Below are positions 6,658-14,330 of a stretch of DNA of 16,421 nt, piece by piece. The translations under genes were made by a program, and so were the position numbers. The notes under the pieces were generated by a model. The model saw nothing but the letters and a program-made list of their open reading frames with translations, did not search any database and was not told where the DNA came from. Origin of the DNA: JANYCG01 sp031397915. Lineage in GTDB: Bacteria > Pseudomonadota > Gammaproteobacteria > Burkholderiales > Burkholderiaceae_C. The DNA is taken from NCBI GenBank assembly GCA_031397915.1, contig JANNMM010000015.1, positions 1 to 16,421 of the forward strand, read 5' to 3'. The stretch's first letter is position 1, and the number at the start of each line of letters is the position of its first letter.

Positions 6658-8946
6658 ATGTCATTCAAATCCATTCGACTCCGGCTTCTGCTGATAACCG
6701 CGCAGATTTTCATCGCATCGTTGGCATGGGCCGTTGATCCGTTCCAGATCAGGGACATTCGTGTAGAAGGTCTTCAGCGCGTTGAGGCGGGGACTATTTT
6801 TGCCTCAATCCCGGTGCGCGTTGGCGATATCTACACCGACGAAAAAGGCGCGTCCGCCATCCGTTCTCTGTTCGCGTTGGGTCTGTTCAAGGACGTTCGA
6901 CTTGAAACCACTGGTGAGGTATTGGTCGTCATTGTCGAAGAGCGGCCGACTTTGGCGGAGCTGGATTTCGCCGGCACCAAGGAATTTGACAAAGACCTCC
7001 TCAAAAGAGCGCTGCGAGACGTGGGGCTGGCCGACGGCAGACCCTTTGACCTCGCGCTGGTCGACCGCGCCGAGCAGGAGCTCAAGCGCCAGTACATCAA
7101 CCGAAGCCTGTATGGATCTGAGGTGGTCACGACCGTAACACCGATTGAACGAAACCAGGTGAACCTCTTGTTCACCGTCACCGAAGGCGAGCCCGCGAAA
7201 ATCAATGAAATCCGGATTGTGGGCAACAAGTCGTTTTCCGAGTCGACCCTTCGAAATCTGTTTGACCTCGATACGGGTGGTTGGCTGAGCTGGTACACGA
7301 AGTCAGACCGCTATTCCCGAACCAAGTTGAACGCTGACATCGAGACCTTGCGTTCCTACTACCTGACCCGTGGGTTCCTGGAGTTCACGGTTGACTCTAC
7401 ACAGGTTGCAATTTCCCCCAATAAACGCGACATAGCCATCACCATCAACGTCACGGAGGGCGAGCGTTTTGTCGTATCCAGTGTCAGGTTGCAAGGCAAT
7501 TACCTGAGCCGGGAGGATGAGTTCAGGTCCCTTGTAGCCGTGCGACCTGGCGAAGCCTACAACGCAGATCTGGTCACCCAGACGACGAAAGCTTTCTCCG
7601 ACTATTTTGGCAATTTCGGCTATGCGTTTGCCAGGGTGGACGCGCGTCCTGAAATTGACCGGGCAAACAATCGCGTGGCGCTCGTTTTGTTGGCGGAGCC
7701 GGCGCGTCGGGCCTACGTCAGGCAAATCAACGTGGCGGGCAATACCCGCACGCGAGACGAAGTGATCCGTCGCGAATTCCGCCAATTTGAGTCATCGTGG
7801 TACGACGCCGACAAAATCAAGTTGTCGCGCGACCGGGTTGACCGCCTGGGTTATTTCAAGGAAGTGGGCATTGAAACCCGCGAGGTGCCCGGGACTCCAG
7901 ACCAGGTTGACCTGACCATCTTGGTCTCGGAAAAGCCGACCGGCAGCTTGAACCTGGGCGGCAACTTTTCGAGCAGCGACGGCTTGGGGCTTTCTTTTGG
8001 AATTCGTCAGGACAACGCGTTTGGCTCAGGCAACTCCCTTGGCATCAATATTGACACCAGCAAGATCAACCGAACTGTTGTGATCAACACCACCAATCCT
8101 TACTTCACCGCCGACGGCGTCTCCCGCTCCGTTGACGTTTATCACAGGACTACCAGCCCGTACCAGGACCAGAGTTATTACCAGTTGATTACGTCCGGGG
8201 CGAGCTTGCGGTTTGGCGTGCCGTTCACGGAGTCGGACACGATTTATTTTGGTGTCGGTGTGGAAAGAACTGAAATTGTTCCGGGAACCTTATTGCCAAC
8301 CTCCTATTTGAATTATGCGAACCAGTTTGGGTACTCCAGCAGCATCGTTCCGTTGACAATTGGGTGGGGGCGTGACAGGCGTGACAGCGCGATAGTGCCA
8401 ACCACAGGCGTGTACCAACGCGCGTCGGGTGAATGGGGTGTAGGGGGAGATGCAAGGTATGTCAAGGCGACCTACCAGTACCAGCAGTATTTTCCGATTA
8501 ACAAACAGTTCACCGCGGCCATCAACGCCGAGTTGGGCATGGGCTTCGCCTCCGGCGACCGGCCATACCCGTTGTTCAAGAATTACTTTGGCGGTGGATT
8601 GGGATCTGTCCGGGGGTTTGAGCAGGCCAGCCTGGGCCCAAGAGACCCGGTGACGGACATCTCCATCGGCGGGACCCGCAAATTCAACCTCAATGCGGAG
8701 GTCTTGTTCCCGTTCCCGGGTGCCGGCAACGACCGGACATTGAGAATGTACGGCTTCCTGGACATGGGAAACGTCTACGGCGAGAACGATCCCTTCAGTC
8801 TGGCTGACTTGCGATCGTCAGCCGGTATTGGCGTAAGCTGGATATCGCCGATTGGTCCCCTTCGGCTTGCATATGCAAAACCCCTGCGGACTTTCAACGG
8901 CGATAGAATTCAGTCAATCCAATTTCAGATCGGTACCTCATTTTAA
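6658..8946 (+). CDS. bamA: Outer membrane protein assembly factor BamA
   Basis: Omp85-family core of the BAM complex, which folds beta-barrel proteins into the outer membrane. A signal peptide (basic start, hydrophobic core, cleavage predicted after AWA at residue 25) is followed by five POTRA domains at about 28-95, 96-176, 179-266, 269-347 and 350-424. A C-terminal beta barrel covers roughly 428-762. The conserved barrel-loop motif VRGF is at 651-654, and the protein ends in an aromatic Phe as expected for an outer-membrane barrel. Length is 762 residues (E. coli 810). The ATG at 6658 has no strong Shine-Dalgarno; the 54-base spacer after rseP shows no clear sigma-E promoter. The stop overlaps the skp start by one base. 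Confidence 0.98.
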   Translation: MSFKSIRLRLLLITAQIFIASLAWAVDPFQIRDIRVEGLQRVEAGTIFASIPVRVGDIYTDEKGASAIRSLFALGLFKDVRLETTGEVLVVIVEERPTLAELDFAGTKEFDKDLLKRALRDVGLADGRPFDLALVDRAEQELKRQYINRSLYGSEVVTTVTPIERNQVNLLFTVTEGEPAKINEIRIVGNKSFSESTLRNLFDLDTGGWLSWYTKSDRYSRTKLNADIETLRSYYLTRGFLEFTVDSTQVAISPNKRDIAITINVTEGERFVVSSVRLQGNYLSREDEFRSLVAVRPGEAYNADLVTQTTKAFSDYFGNFGYAFARVDARPEIDRANNRVALVLLAEPARRAYVRQINVAGNTRTRDEVIRREFRQFESSWYDADKIKLSRDRVDRLGYFKEVGIETREVPGTPDQVDLTILVSEKPTGSLNLGGNFSSSDGLGLSFGIRQDNAFGSGNSLGINIDTSKINRTVVINTTNPYFTADGVSRSVDVYHRTTSPYQDQSYYQLITSGASLRFGVPFTESDTIYFGVGVERTEIVPGTLLPTSYLNYANQFGYSSSIVPLTIGWGRDRRDSAIVPTTGVYQRASGEWGVGGDARYVKATYQYQQYFPINKQFTAAINAELGMGFASGDRPYPLFKNYFGGGLGSVRGFEQASLGPRDPVTDISIGGTRKFNLNAEVLFPFPGAGNDRTLRMYGFLDMGNVYGENDPFSLADLRSSAGIGVSWISPIGPLRLAYAKPLRTFNGDRIQSIQFQIGTSF

Positions 8947-9464
8947 TGAAACCTTATTTTCGTCGCTGCTGGTTGGCTTTGGCCGCTTTTGGCGCACTGG
9001 CGCTTACACCTTTGCAAGCGCAGGAATTTCGCATCGGCTTCGTCAATACTGACCGCATCTTCAAAGAGGCGAGTACTGCCAAGGCGGCGCAGGCCAAACT
9101 TGAGCAGGAGTTCTCCAAGCGTGAAAAGGACTTGCAGGAGCTCGGAGCAAGTCTCAAGGGCAGCGCCGACAAACTCGAGCGCGAATCTCCCACACTTTCG
9201 GAGAGTCAGCGTGCCGCGCGGCAAAAACAGCTCGTCGACCTGGATCGCGATTTCCAGCGCAAACGACGGGAGTTTCAGGAAGATCTGAATTCGCGGAAAA
9301 ACGAGGAGCTGCAGCAGGTTCTGGAGCGCGCCAATCGGGTTGTAAAGACCGTGGCCGAAGCCGAAAAATACGACCTGGTTTTGCAGGAAGCGGTTTACGT
9401 CAATCCCAAGCATGACATCACAGACAAAGTGATCCGGGCGCTCAATGCGGGCTCTGCCCGATAG
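8946..9464 (+). CDS. skp: OmpH/Skp family periplasmic chaperone
   Basis: Periplasmic holdase that binds unfolded outer-membrane proteins after export and hands them to the BAM complex; a trimer in E. coli. The signal peptide runs from MKPYFRRCW through an Ala/Leu core and is predicted to be cut after LQA at residue 25. The mature N-terminus has the family pattern FRIGFVNTDRIFKEA. The middle is a highly charged, Lys/Glu/Gln-rich helical region forming the coiled-coil tentacles, and the C-terminus returns to beta structure with YDLVLQEAVYVNP. Length is 172 residues. The A of its ATG is the last base of the bamA stop codon, so translational coupling is likely. Confidence 0.95.
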   Translation: MKPYFRRCWLALAAFGALALTPLQAQEFRIGFVNTDRIFKEASTAKAAQAKLEQEFSKREKDLQELGASLKGSADKLERESPTLSESQRAARQKQLVDLDRDFQRKRREFQEDLNSRKNEELQQVLERANRVVKTVAEAEKYDLVLQEAVYVNPKHDITDKVIRALNAGSAR

Positions 9465-9497
9465 CCCGTGGCGGGAGCGGCCTGAGGCTGTCGGAAT

Positions 9498-10487
9498 GTG
9501 CAGTTTCGTCTAGGAACCATTGTTGATGCGCTTGGCGGAACGCTTTTCGGCGACCGTGACACCCCGATATCTGGCATCTCACCCTTGATTTCCGCCACCA
9601 CGGGTGACTTGAGTTTTCTCAGCCAACCGCGGTATCGGCACGATCTGGCGGCTTCAAGGGCCGCTTGTGTGATTGTCAACCCGCAAATGAAAGAGCCAGC
9701 ACTGGCGCGCGGGGCATGTATTGTGGTGGACCATCCGTACCTCTATTACGCACAGGTTACCCAGCTGTGGAAGCGTCATCTTGCTCCGGCTGCAGTTGCC
9801 GGTGTGTCCCGCATTCACCCTTCAGCCGTCGTCGACCCCACTGCGCAGGTGCATGACACGGCGACCATCGGTCCTTTGTGCGTGGTTGAGCGCGGAGCGC
9901 GTGTTGGCGCCGAAAGCACACTCAAGTCCAGGGTCACGGTCGGTGAAAACTGCACGGTGGGCGCGCGCTGTATCCTGCATTCCGGTGTGGTCATTGGCGC
10001 AGACGGATTTGGCTTCGCACCGCACAACGGTGCCTGGGAAAAAATTGAGCAGTTGGGCGCTGTTGAGATCGGCGACGACGTTGAAATAGGCGCCAACACC
10101 TGCATTGACCGAGGTGCATTGCAAAACACTGTGATCGAAGACGGCGTCAAGCTCGACAACCTGATTCAGATTGGTCACAACGTGCGCGTTGGCCGCCACA
10201 CGGCCATGGCGGGTTGTGCTGGTGTTGCAGGCAGCGCAACCATTGGTGCACACTGCACAGTGGGCGGTGGCGCGGTGGTCCTCGGTCACCTGACAATTGG
10301 CGACAATGTCCACATTTCTGCAGCTTCGGTGGTGACTCGGTCAATCGCCAAACCGGGCCATTACACCGGGGTGTTTCCCATCGACGACAACAGTGCCTGG
10401 GAAAAAAACGCCGCCACGCTCAAGCAGTTGCATGGCATCCGTGACCGTCTTCGGGCCCTGGAAAAATTACCTGCAAAACCAGCATGA
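9498..10487 (+). CDS. lpxD: UDP-3-O-(3-hydroxyacyl)glucosamine N-acyltransferase
   Basis: Third step of lipid A synthesis: transfers a 3-hydroxyacyl chain from ACP to the 2-amino group of UDP-3-O-acylglucosamine. The N-terminal uridine-binding domain (about 1-100, ISGISPL and LSFLSQPRY) leads into a left-handed beta helix of hexapeptide repeats (about 105-280) and a C-terminal helix. The catalytic His227 in NLIQIGHNVRVG and a second conserved His264 are present. Length is 329 residues (E. coli 341). The start is GTG at 9498: the frame is closed by a TGA at 9483, and no other start fits before the conserved region. GAGG at 9484-9487 is a plausible ribosome site. An out-of-frame ATG overlaps this GTG. 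The end overlaps fabZ by four bases. Confidence 0.97.
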   Translation: MQFRLGTIVDALGGTLFGDRDTPISGISPLISATTGDLSFLSQPRYRHDLAASRAACVIVNPQMKEPALARGACIVVDHPYLYYAQVTQLWKRHLAPAAVAGVSRIHPSAVVDPTAQVHDTATIGPLCVVERGARVGAESTLKSRVTVGENCTVGARCILHSGVVIGADGFGFAPHNGAWEKIEQLGAVEIGDDVEIGANTCIDRGALQNTVIEDGVKLDNLIQIGHNVRVGRHTAMAGCAGVAGSATIGAHCTVGGGAVVLGHLTIGDNVHISAASVVTRSIAKPGHYTGVFPIDDNSAWEKNAATLKQLHGIRDRLRALEKLPAKPA

Positions 10488-10930
10488 GCACCTTGAACAT
10501 CCACGAAATTCTGAAGAAATTGCCGCATCGTTACCCCATCCTGCTGGTGGATCGGGTGCTCGAGCTTGAAAAGGGCGTGCGCATCAAGGCGCTGAAAAAT
10601 GTCACGATCAACGAGCCCTTCTTTGAGGGCCACTTCCCGCATCGACCGGTCATGCCGGGTGTCCTGATGCTCGAAGCAATGGCGCAGGCAGCCGCATTGC
10701 TGGCTTTCGATACCCTGGGCGTTGTACCTGACGACAAAACCGTCTATTACTTTGCAGGCATTGACGCGGCGCGTTTCAAGCGCCCGGTGGAACCGGGCGA
10801 TCAACTCATCATGGATGTGAGCCTGGAGCGCATGAAGGCCGGTATTTTCAAGTTCAAGGGCACGGCAAGAGTTGACGGCAACTTGGCTTGCGAAGCCGAG
10901 CTGATGTGCACCATGCGCACCATTGCCTGA
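10484..10930 (+). CDS. fabZ: 3-hydroxyacyl-ACP dehydratase FabZ
   Basis: Hot-dog-fold dehydratase that converts 3-hydroxyacyl-ACP to trans-2-enoyl-ACP in fatty acid elongation. It competes with LpxA and LpxD for the same 3-hydroxyacyl-ACP pool, which explains its place between them. The active-site motif is complete: His50 in FFEGHFPHRPVMPGV and Glu64 in LEAMAQ. The N-terminal HRYPILLVDRVLE at 15-27 is typical. Length is 148 residues (E. coli 151). The start lies in an ATGA overlap with the lpxD stop, indicating translational coupling. Confidence 0.98.
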   Translation: MSTLNIHEILKKLPHRYPILLVDRVLELEKGVRIKALKNVTINEPFFEGHFPHRPVMPGVLMLEAMAQAAALLAFDTLGVVPDDKTVYYFAGIDAARFKRPVEPGDQLIMDVSLERMKAGIFKFKGTARVDGNLACEAELMCTMRTIA

Positions 10931-10949
10931 CGCAGACTGCGAGCAACCG

Positions 10950-11744
10950 TTGAGCAACATACACGCCACCGCTGTGGTCGACCGGCACGCCGAGCTGGAC
11001 ACTTCAGTCACTGTGGGCCCATTCACAGTCATCGGACCTCACGTGAAAGTGGCTGCCGGAACAAACATCGGGCCGCATTGCGTGATTGAAGGCCACACGC
11101 GCATCGGGCGCGACAACCAGATCTTTCAATTCAACTCGCTCGGAGCCATTCCGCAAGACAAAAAGTACGCGGGTGAACCGTGTGAACTGGTGATCGGCGA
11201 TCGCAACACCATCCGCGAATTTTGCACCTTCAACATCGGTTCACCCGGAGACGTTGGCGTTACCCGCGTTGGCAACGACAACTGGATCATGGCCTACGTG
11301 CATCTCGCACATGACTGCCAGGTGGGCAACCACACCATCTTTGCCAACAATTCGCAACTGGCCGGGCACGTGCATGTAGACGACTGGGCGATTCTGGGCG
11401 GTTTCACCGTGGTACACCAGTTTGTGCGCATTGGCGCGCATTGCATGACCGCGATGTGTTCGCTGTTGTTCGCGGATTTGCCGCCCTTTGTCATGTGCCA
11501 GGGGCAACCCGCTGCCGCCAGGGCAATGAACCTTGAAGGTCTTCGCCGCCGCGGTTTTTCGCCGGAGCGGATCGCAGCCGTCAAGGCGATGCACCGGGCC
11601 CTTTACCGGGACAGTCTTACCCTTGAACAGGCCCGCCTCGCGATCGCCAGGCTCGAAGCCGATCAACCAGGTGTCGCGGTCGATGTAAAAATGATGCTCG
11701 ACTTTTTGGCGAATATCTCGCCCCAACGCGGCCTGGTTCGGTAA
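10950..11744 (+). CDS. lpxA: UDP-N-acetylglucosamine 3-O-acyltransferase
   Basis: First step of lipid A synthesis: transfers a 3-hydroxyacyl chain from ACP to the 3-OH of UDP-GlcNAc. A left-handed beta helix of hexapeptide repeats covers about residues 5-185, followed by a C-terminal helical part with RRRGFSPERI. The catalytic His121 lies in HLAHDCQVGN and the conserved His156 in VVHQF. Met169 occupies the position of E. coli Gly173, the acyl-length ruler, predicting C10 chains. The start is probably TTG at 10950, giving 264 residues (E. coli 262) with the usual SNIHATAVV beginning. An in-frame TTG at 10923, overlapping the fabZ end, would add nine atypical residues. Neither has a strong ribosome site. 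Confidence 0.96.
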   Translation: MSNIHATAVVDRHAELDTSVTVGPFTVIGPHVKVAAGTNIGPHCVIEGHTRIGRDNQIFQFNSLGAIPQDKKYAGEPCELVIGDRNTIREFCTFNIGSPGDVGVTRVGNDNWIMAYVHLAHDCQVGNHTIFANNSQLAGHVHVDDWAILGGFTVVHQFVRIGAHCMTAMCSLLFADLPPFVMCQGQPAAARAMNLEGLRRRGFSPERIAAVKAMHRALYRDSLTLEQARLAIARLEADQPGVAVDVKMMLDFLANISPQRGLVR

Positions 11745-11774
11745 GCCGCGAAATTGCCAGCCAAACCTCCAGAC

Positions 11775-12920
11775 GTGAACGACGTAGGGCCCAGCATTGC
11801 AATGGTGGCGGGCGAAACCTCGGGTGACCTGCTGGCAGCATCACTCATGGCCGCCATTGACCAACGCTGGCCCCAGGCGAAACTGATGGGTATCGGTGGC
11901 CCGCAAATGGTTTCCCGGGGTTTTGACGCCTGGTGGCCCAGTGAAATACTGGCGGTTCGCGGTTACGTTGAAGTGCTGCGCCACTACTGGGAAATCGTTG
12001 GCATCCGCGCCAAAATCAAAACCCGTCTCCTCGCGCAAAAACCGGATCTGTTCATTGGCGTTGATGCGCCCGATTTCAACCTCGACCTCGAGCACAGCCT
12101 GAAGGCTGCCGGCATCAAAACCATCCACTTCATCTGCCCTTCAGTCTGGGCCTGGCGGCCTGAGCGCATTGAAAAAATCCGCCAAAGCGTGAACCACGTG
12201 TTGTGCATCTTTCCCTTTGAGGCGGATTTGCTTGCGCAACACGGCATTGGGGCAACTTACGTCGGACACCCCTTGGCCGGGTTGATTCCTGCACAACTTG
12301 ACCGAACAGGTGCGCGGGCGTCGTTGGGATTGACAGAAAACGACCAAGTGGTCGCAATTCTCCCGGGCAGCCGCCGTTCCGAGATCAAATACCTGGCTTC
12401 ACTGTTTTTTGAGGCTGCAGGTCTCGTCAATAAAACACAGCCAGCTATCAAATTCATAGTTCCCGCGATTCCGGCATTGCGGGGATTGATCACCGAAGCA
12501 GCGCGAGACGCTGGCGTACTGGCGCAAGTGCAGATTCTGGATGGCCAGTCCCACGCGGCCCTTGCTGCCTGTAATGTCACATTGATTGCCAGCGGTACCG
12601 CCACCCTTGAAGCGGCGCTGTTCAAGCGCCCCATGGTGATCGCTTACAACATGAATTGGCTGTCGTGGCAAATCATGCGGCGGAAAAAAATCCAGCCTTG
12701 GGTTGGATTGCCGAACATCTTGTGCCGCGACTTCGTCGTGCCAGAGTTTTTGCAGGGTGCGGCCACACCACCTGCGTTGGCCCGGGCCCTTCTGGACTGG
12801 CTGGAGCAACCCGCCAGGGTGATTGCCTTGCAGGAGAAATTTGCCAATCTGCATGCCCAGTTAAAACGTGACACCCCCCGACTTGCGACCGATGCGATCC
12901 AAAAAGTTCTTCAAGGCTGA
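11775..12920 (+). CDS. lpxB: Lipid A disaccharide synthase
   Basis: GT-B glycosyltransferase (family GT19) that joins UDP-2,3-diacylglucosamine to 2,3-diacylglucosamine-1-phosphate, making the lipid A disaccharide at the inner face of the inner membrane. The N-terminal signature VAGETSGDLLAASL, the GVDAPDFNLDLE segment, CPSVWAWRPERI, and the YVGHPL turn are all present. The C-terminal half has LPGSRRSEI and the SGTATLEAAL nucleotide-binding motif. I place the start at GTG 11775, ten residues before VAGE as in relatives; TTG at 11754 is an in-frame alternative giving 388 residues. Neither has a good ribosome site. The 3' end overlaps rnhB by 29 bases. Confidence 0.96.
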   Translation: MNDVGPSIAMVAGETSGDLLAASLMAAIDQRWPQAKLMGIGGPQMVSRGFDAWWPSEILAVRGYVEVLRHYWEIVGIRAKIKTRLLAQKPDLFIGVDAPDFNLDLEHSLKAAGIKTIHFICPSVWAWRPERIEKIRQSVNHVLCIFPFEADLLAQHGIGATYVGHPLAGLIPAQLDRTGARASLGLTENDQVVAILPGSRRSEIKYLASLFFEAAGLVNKTQPAIKFIVPAIPALRGLITEAARDAGVLAQVQILDGQSHAALAACNVTLIASGTATLEAALFKRPMVIAYNMNWLSWQIMRRKKIQPWVGLPNILCRDFVVPEFLQGAATPPALARALLDWLEQPARVIALQEKFANLHAQLKRDTPRLATDAIQKVLQG

Positions 12921-13536
12921 GCAGGCCACACTGGCGTGGGACACGCCGGGACTGACCGCCGGCGTGGACGAGGCCGGGCGGGGTCCGCTTGCAGGGCCCG
13001 TGGTTGCCGCGGCCGTCATCCTGGACGACCACAACCCGATCACGGGTTTGGCAGACTCGAAGACCCTCACAGAAATTCGGCGCGAAAAACTCTTCGATGA
13101 GATTCGGGCCAAGGCCCTGTGTTTTTCCATTGCGCAGGCCAGCGTCGAAGAAATTGACCGCCTGAACATTCTCCAGGCAACACTGCTGGCGATGCAGCGA
13201 GCCGTCGCCGGACTGCGACTCAAACCTGTCAAGACGCTGGTCGACGGAAACTGTCTTCCCGTACTGGAGATGCTGGCTGAGGCGATCGTGAAAGGTGATG
13301 CCAAGGTCCCCTGCATTTCAGCGGCCTCGATTCTTGCGAAAGTGCACCGCGACCGCTGGTGTGCCCAGATTCACGAACAGTACCCGCGCTACGGGTTTGG
13401 CGCGCACAAAGGTTACGGTACGCTTGCGCACATACAGGCCCTGCAAAAACTTGGACCTTGTCCGGAGCATCGACGGAGCTTCCGGCCAGTCAGCCAATGG
13501 CTTCTTCGCTGCGGCACTGGGGTCGGCGATGCGTGA
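12892..13536 (+). CDS. rnhB: Ribonuclease HII
   Basis: Cleaves RNA in RNA-DNA hybrids and starts removal of single ribonucleotides from DNA. The acidic active site is complete: Asp26 and Glu27 in GVDEAGRGPLAGP, Asp118 in LVDGNCLP, and Asp154 in KVHRDRW. The C-terminal HKGYGTLAHIQAL and GPCPEHRRSFRPV are typical. Length from the ATG at 12892 is 214 residues (E. coli 198). A GTG at 12868 would add eight residues. Either start lies inside the lpxB end, so coupling is likely. In many proteobacteria rnhB follows lpxB as here; in E. coli dnaE comes next, but here a SpoU methyltransferase follows, overlapping by eight bases. Confidence 0.97.
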   Translation: MRSKKFFKAEQATLAWDTPGLTAGVDEAGRGPLAGPVVAAAVILDDHNPITGLADSKTLTEIRREKLFDEIRAKALCFSIAQASVEEIDRLNILQATLLAMQRAVAGLRLKPVKTLVDGNCLPVLEMLAEAIVKGDAKVPCISAASILAKVHRDRWCAQIHEQYPRYGFGAHKGYGTLAHIQALQKLGPCPEHRRSFRPVSQWLLRCGTGVGDA

Positions 13537-14329
13537 ACCAAGCGCGGGCCGGGCGGAGGTGACCTCCATCACTTCCCGCGACAACCTGGTTTTCAAGGAG
13601 CTGCGCCGACTTGTCCACGAAAACACGGCTTACAGGAAACAGGGGCGGTACTGGGTTGAGGGCGATCATTTGTGTCGCGCAGCCGCTGACCGCGGCCTCA
13701 GACCCGCCATGGCCGTGTTTTCAGAGTCAAACTGGCCCTTGCATTCTGGAGATTTGGCGGAAGTCGCCTTCAAGAATATGGTTATTCCGGATCGGCTCTT
13801 CAAGGACCTCAGCGGCCTGGAGTCCCCGGCGAGTGTCGGCTTCGTACTCGACTTGCCGTCCAAGCCGAAAATTCGAAACGATGCCCCGACGGTCATTCTG
13901 GACCGTGTGCAAGACGCCGGCAACGTGGGTTCGATCTTGCGCAGTGCCGCCGCGTTCGGCTTTGTTCAGGTTCTGGCGCTTCAAGGCGCGGCAGCGTTAT
14001 GGTCGCCAAAGGTCCTGCGCGCCGGCATGGGCGCCCACTTTGGCCTGCATTTGTGTGAAGGCCTTTGCATTTCGGATTTGGAGGCGTTGCAATTGCCACT
14101 GGTTGCCACCAGTTCGCACGTCGGGAAATTCGTGCACGAGCAGATCTTCCCAAACCCGTGTGCCTGGGTGATGGGCCACGAAGGGCAGGGTGTTTGTGCG
14201 GAATTGCTGGCGCGCGCTGCCTACACCGTGCGCATTGCACAGCCGGGTGGTGAAGAATCGCTCAACGTGGCTGCCGCTGCCGCGATTTGCCTTCACGCCA
14301 GCTCGACCAACACACCGTTCAAGTTATAA
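13529..14329 (+). CDS. SpoU/TrmH family RNA 2'-O-methyltransferase
   Basis: Knotted (SPOUT-fold) methyltransferase that uses S-adenosylmethionine to methylate ribose 2'-OH in RNA. The N-terminal substrate-binding domain, about residues 10-105, starts with SRDNLVFKELRRL and YWVEGDHLC. The catalytic domain carries motif 1 at 125-144 (DRVQDAGNVGSILRSAAAFG with Asn132 and Arg138), motif 2 GHEGQGV at 216-222 and motif 3 SLNVAAAAAI at 244-253. The two-domain form resembles RlmB and TsnR-type enzymes, but the target nucleotide cannot be told from sequence, so I give no symbol. The ATG at 13529 overlaps the rnhB end; the open frame reaches further upstream inside rnhB without family similarity. Its TAA stop overlaps the -10 box of the likely carAB promoter. 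Confidence 0.92.
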   Translation: MREPSAGRAEVTSITSRDNLVFKELRRLVHENTAYRKQGRYWVEGDHLCRAAADRGLRPAMAVFSESNWPLHSGDLAEVAFKNMVIPDRLFKDLSGLESPASVGFVLDLPSKPKIRNDAPTVILDRVQDAGNVGSILRSAAAFGFVQVLALQGAAALWSPKVLRAGMGAHFGLHLCEGLCISDLEALQLPLVATSSHVGKFVHEQIFPNPCAWVMGHEGQGVCAELLARAAYTVRIAQPGGEESLNVAAAAAICLHASSTNTPFKL

Positions 14330-14330
14330 T
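14303..14330 (+). promoter_or_regulatory. Likely sigma-70 promoter of carAB
   Basis: A perfect TATAAT at 14325-14330 stands 16 bases after TCGACC at 14303-14308, which matches four of six -35 positions. The -10 box overlaps the stop codon of the methyltransferase gene. Transcription would begin near 14337, leaving a leader of about 135 bases before carA. This is the only good promoter match I found in the window. The gap it lies in is also the longest. Confidence 0.65.

Noticed and set aside
9465..9478. CCCG-TGG-CGGG hairpin after skp as a terminator
   Set aside because: The stem has only four pairs and no T-run follows; lpxD continues 20 bases later in the same direction.
10361..11032. A minus-strand open frame of 223 codons opposite lpxD, fabZ and lpxA
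   Set aside because: It spans three well-supported genes on the other strand and has no recognisable motif or ribosome site.
13295..13528. N-terminal extension of the methyltransferase inside rnhB
   Set aside because: The extra 78 residues are Arg- and Pro-rich read-through of the rnhB sequence in another frame; family similarity starts after the ATG at 13529.
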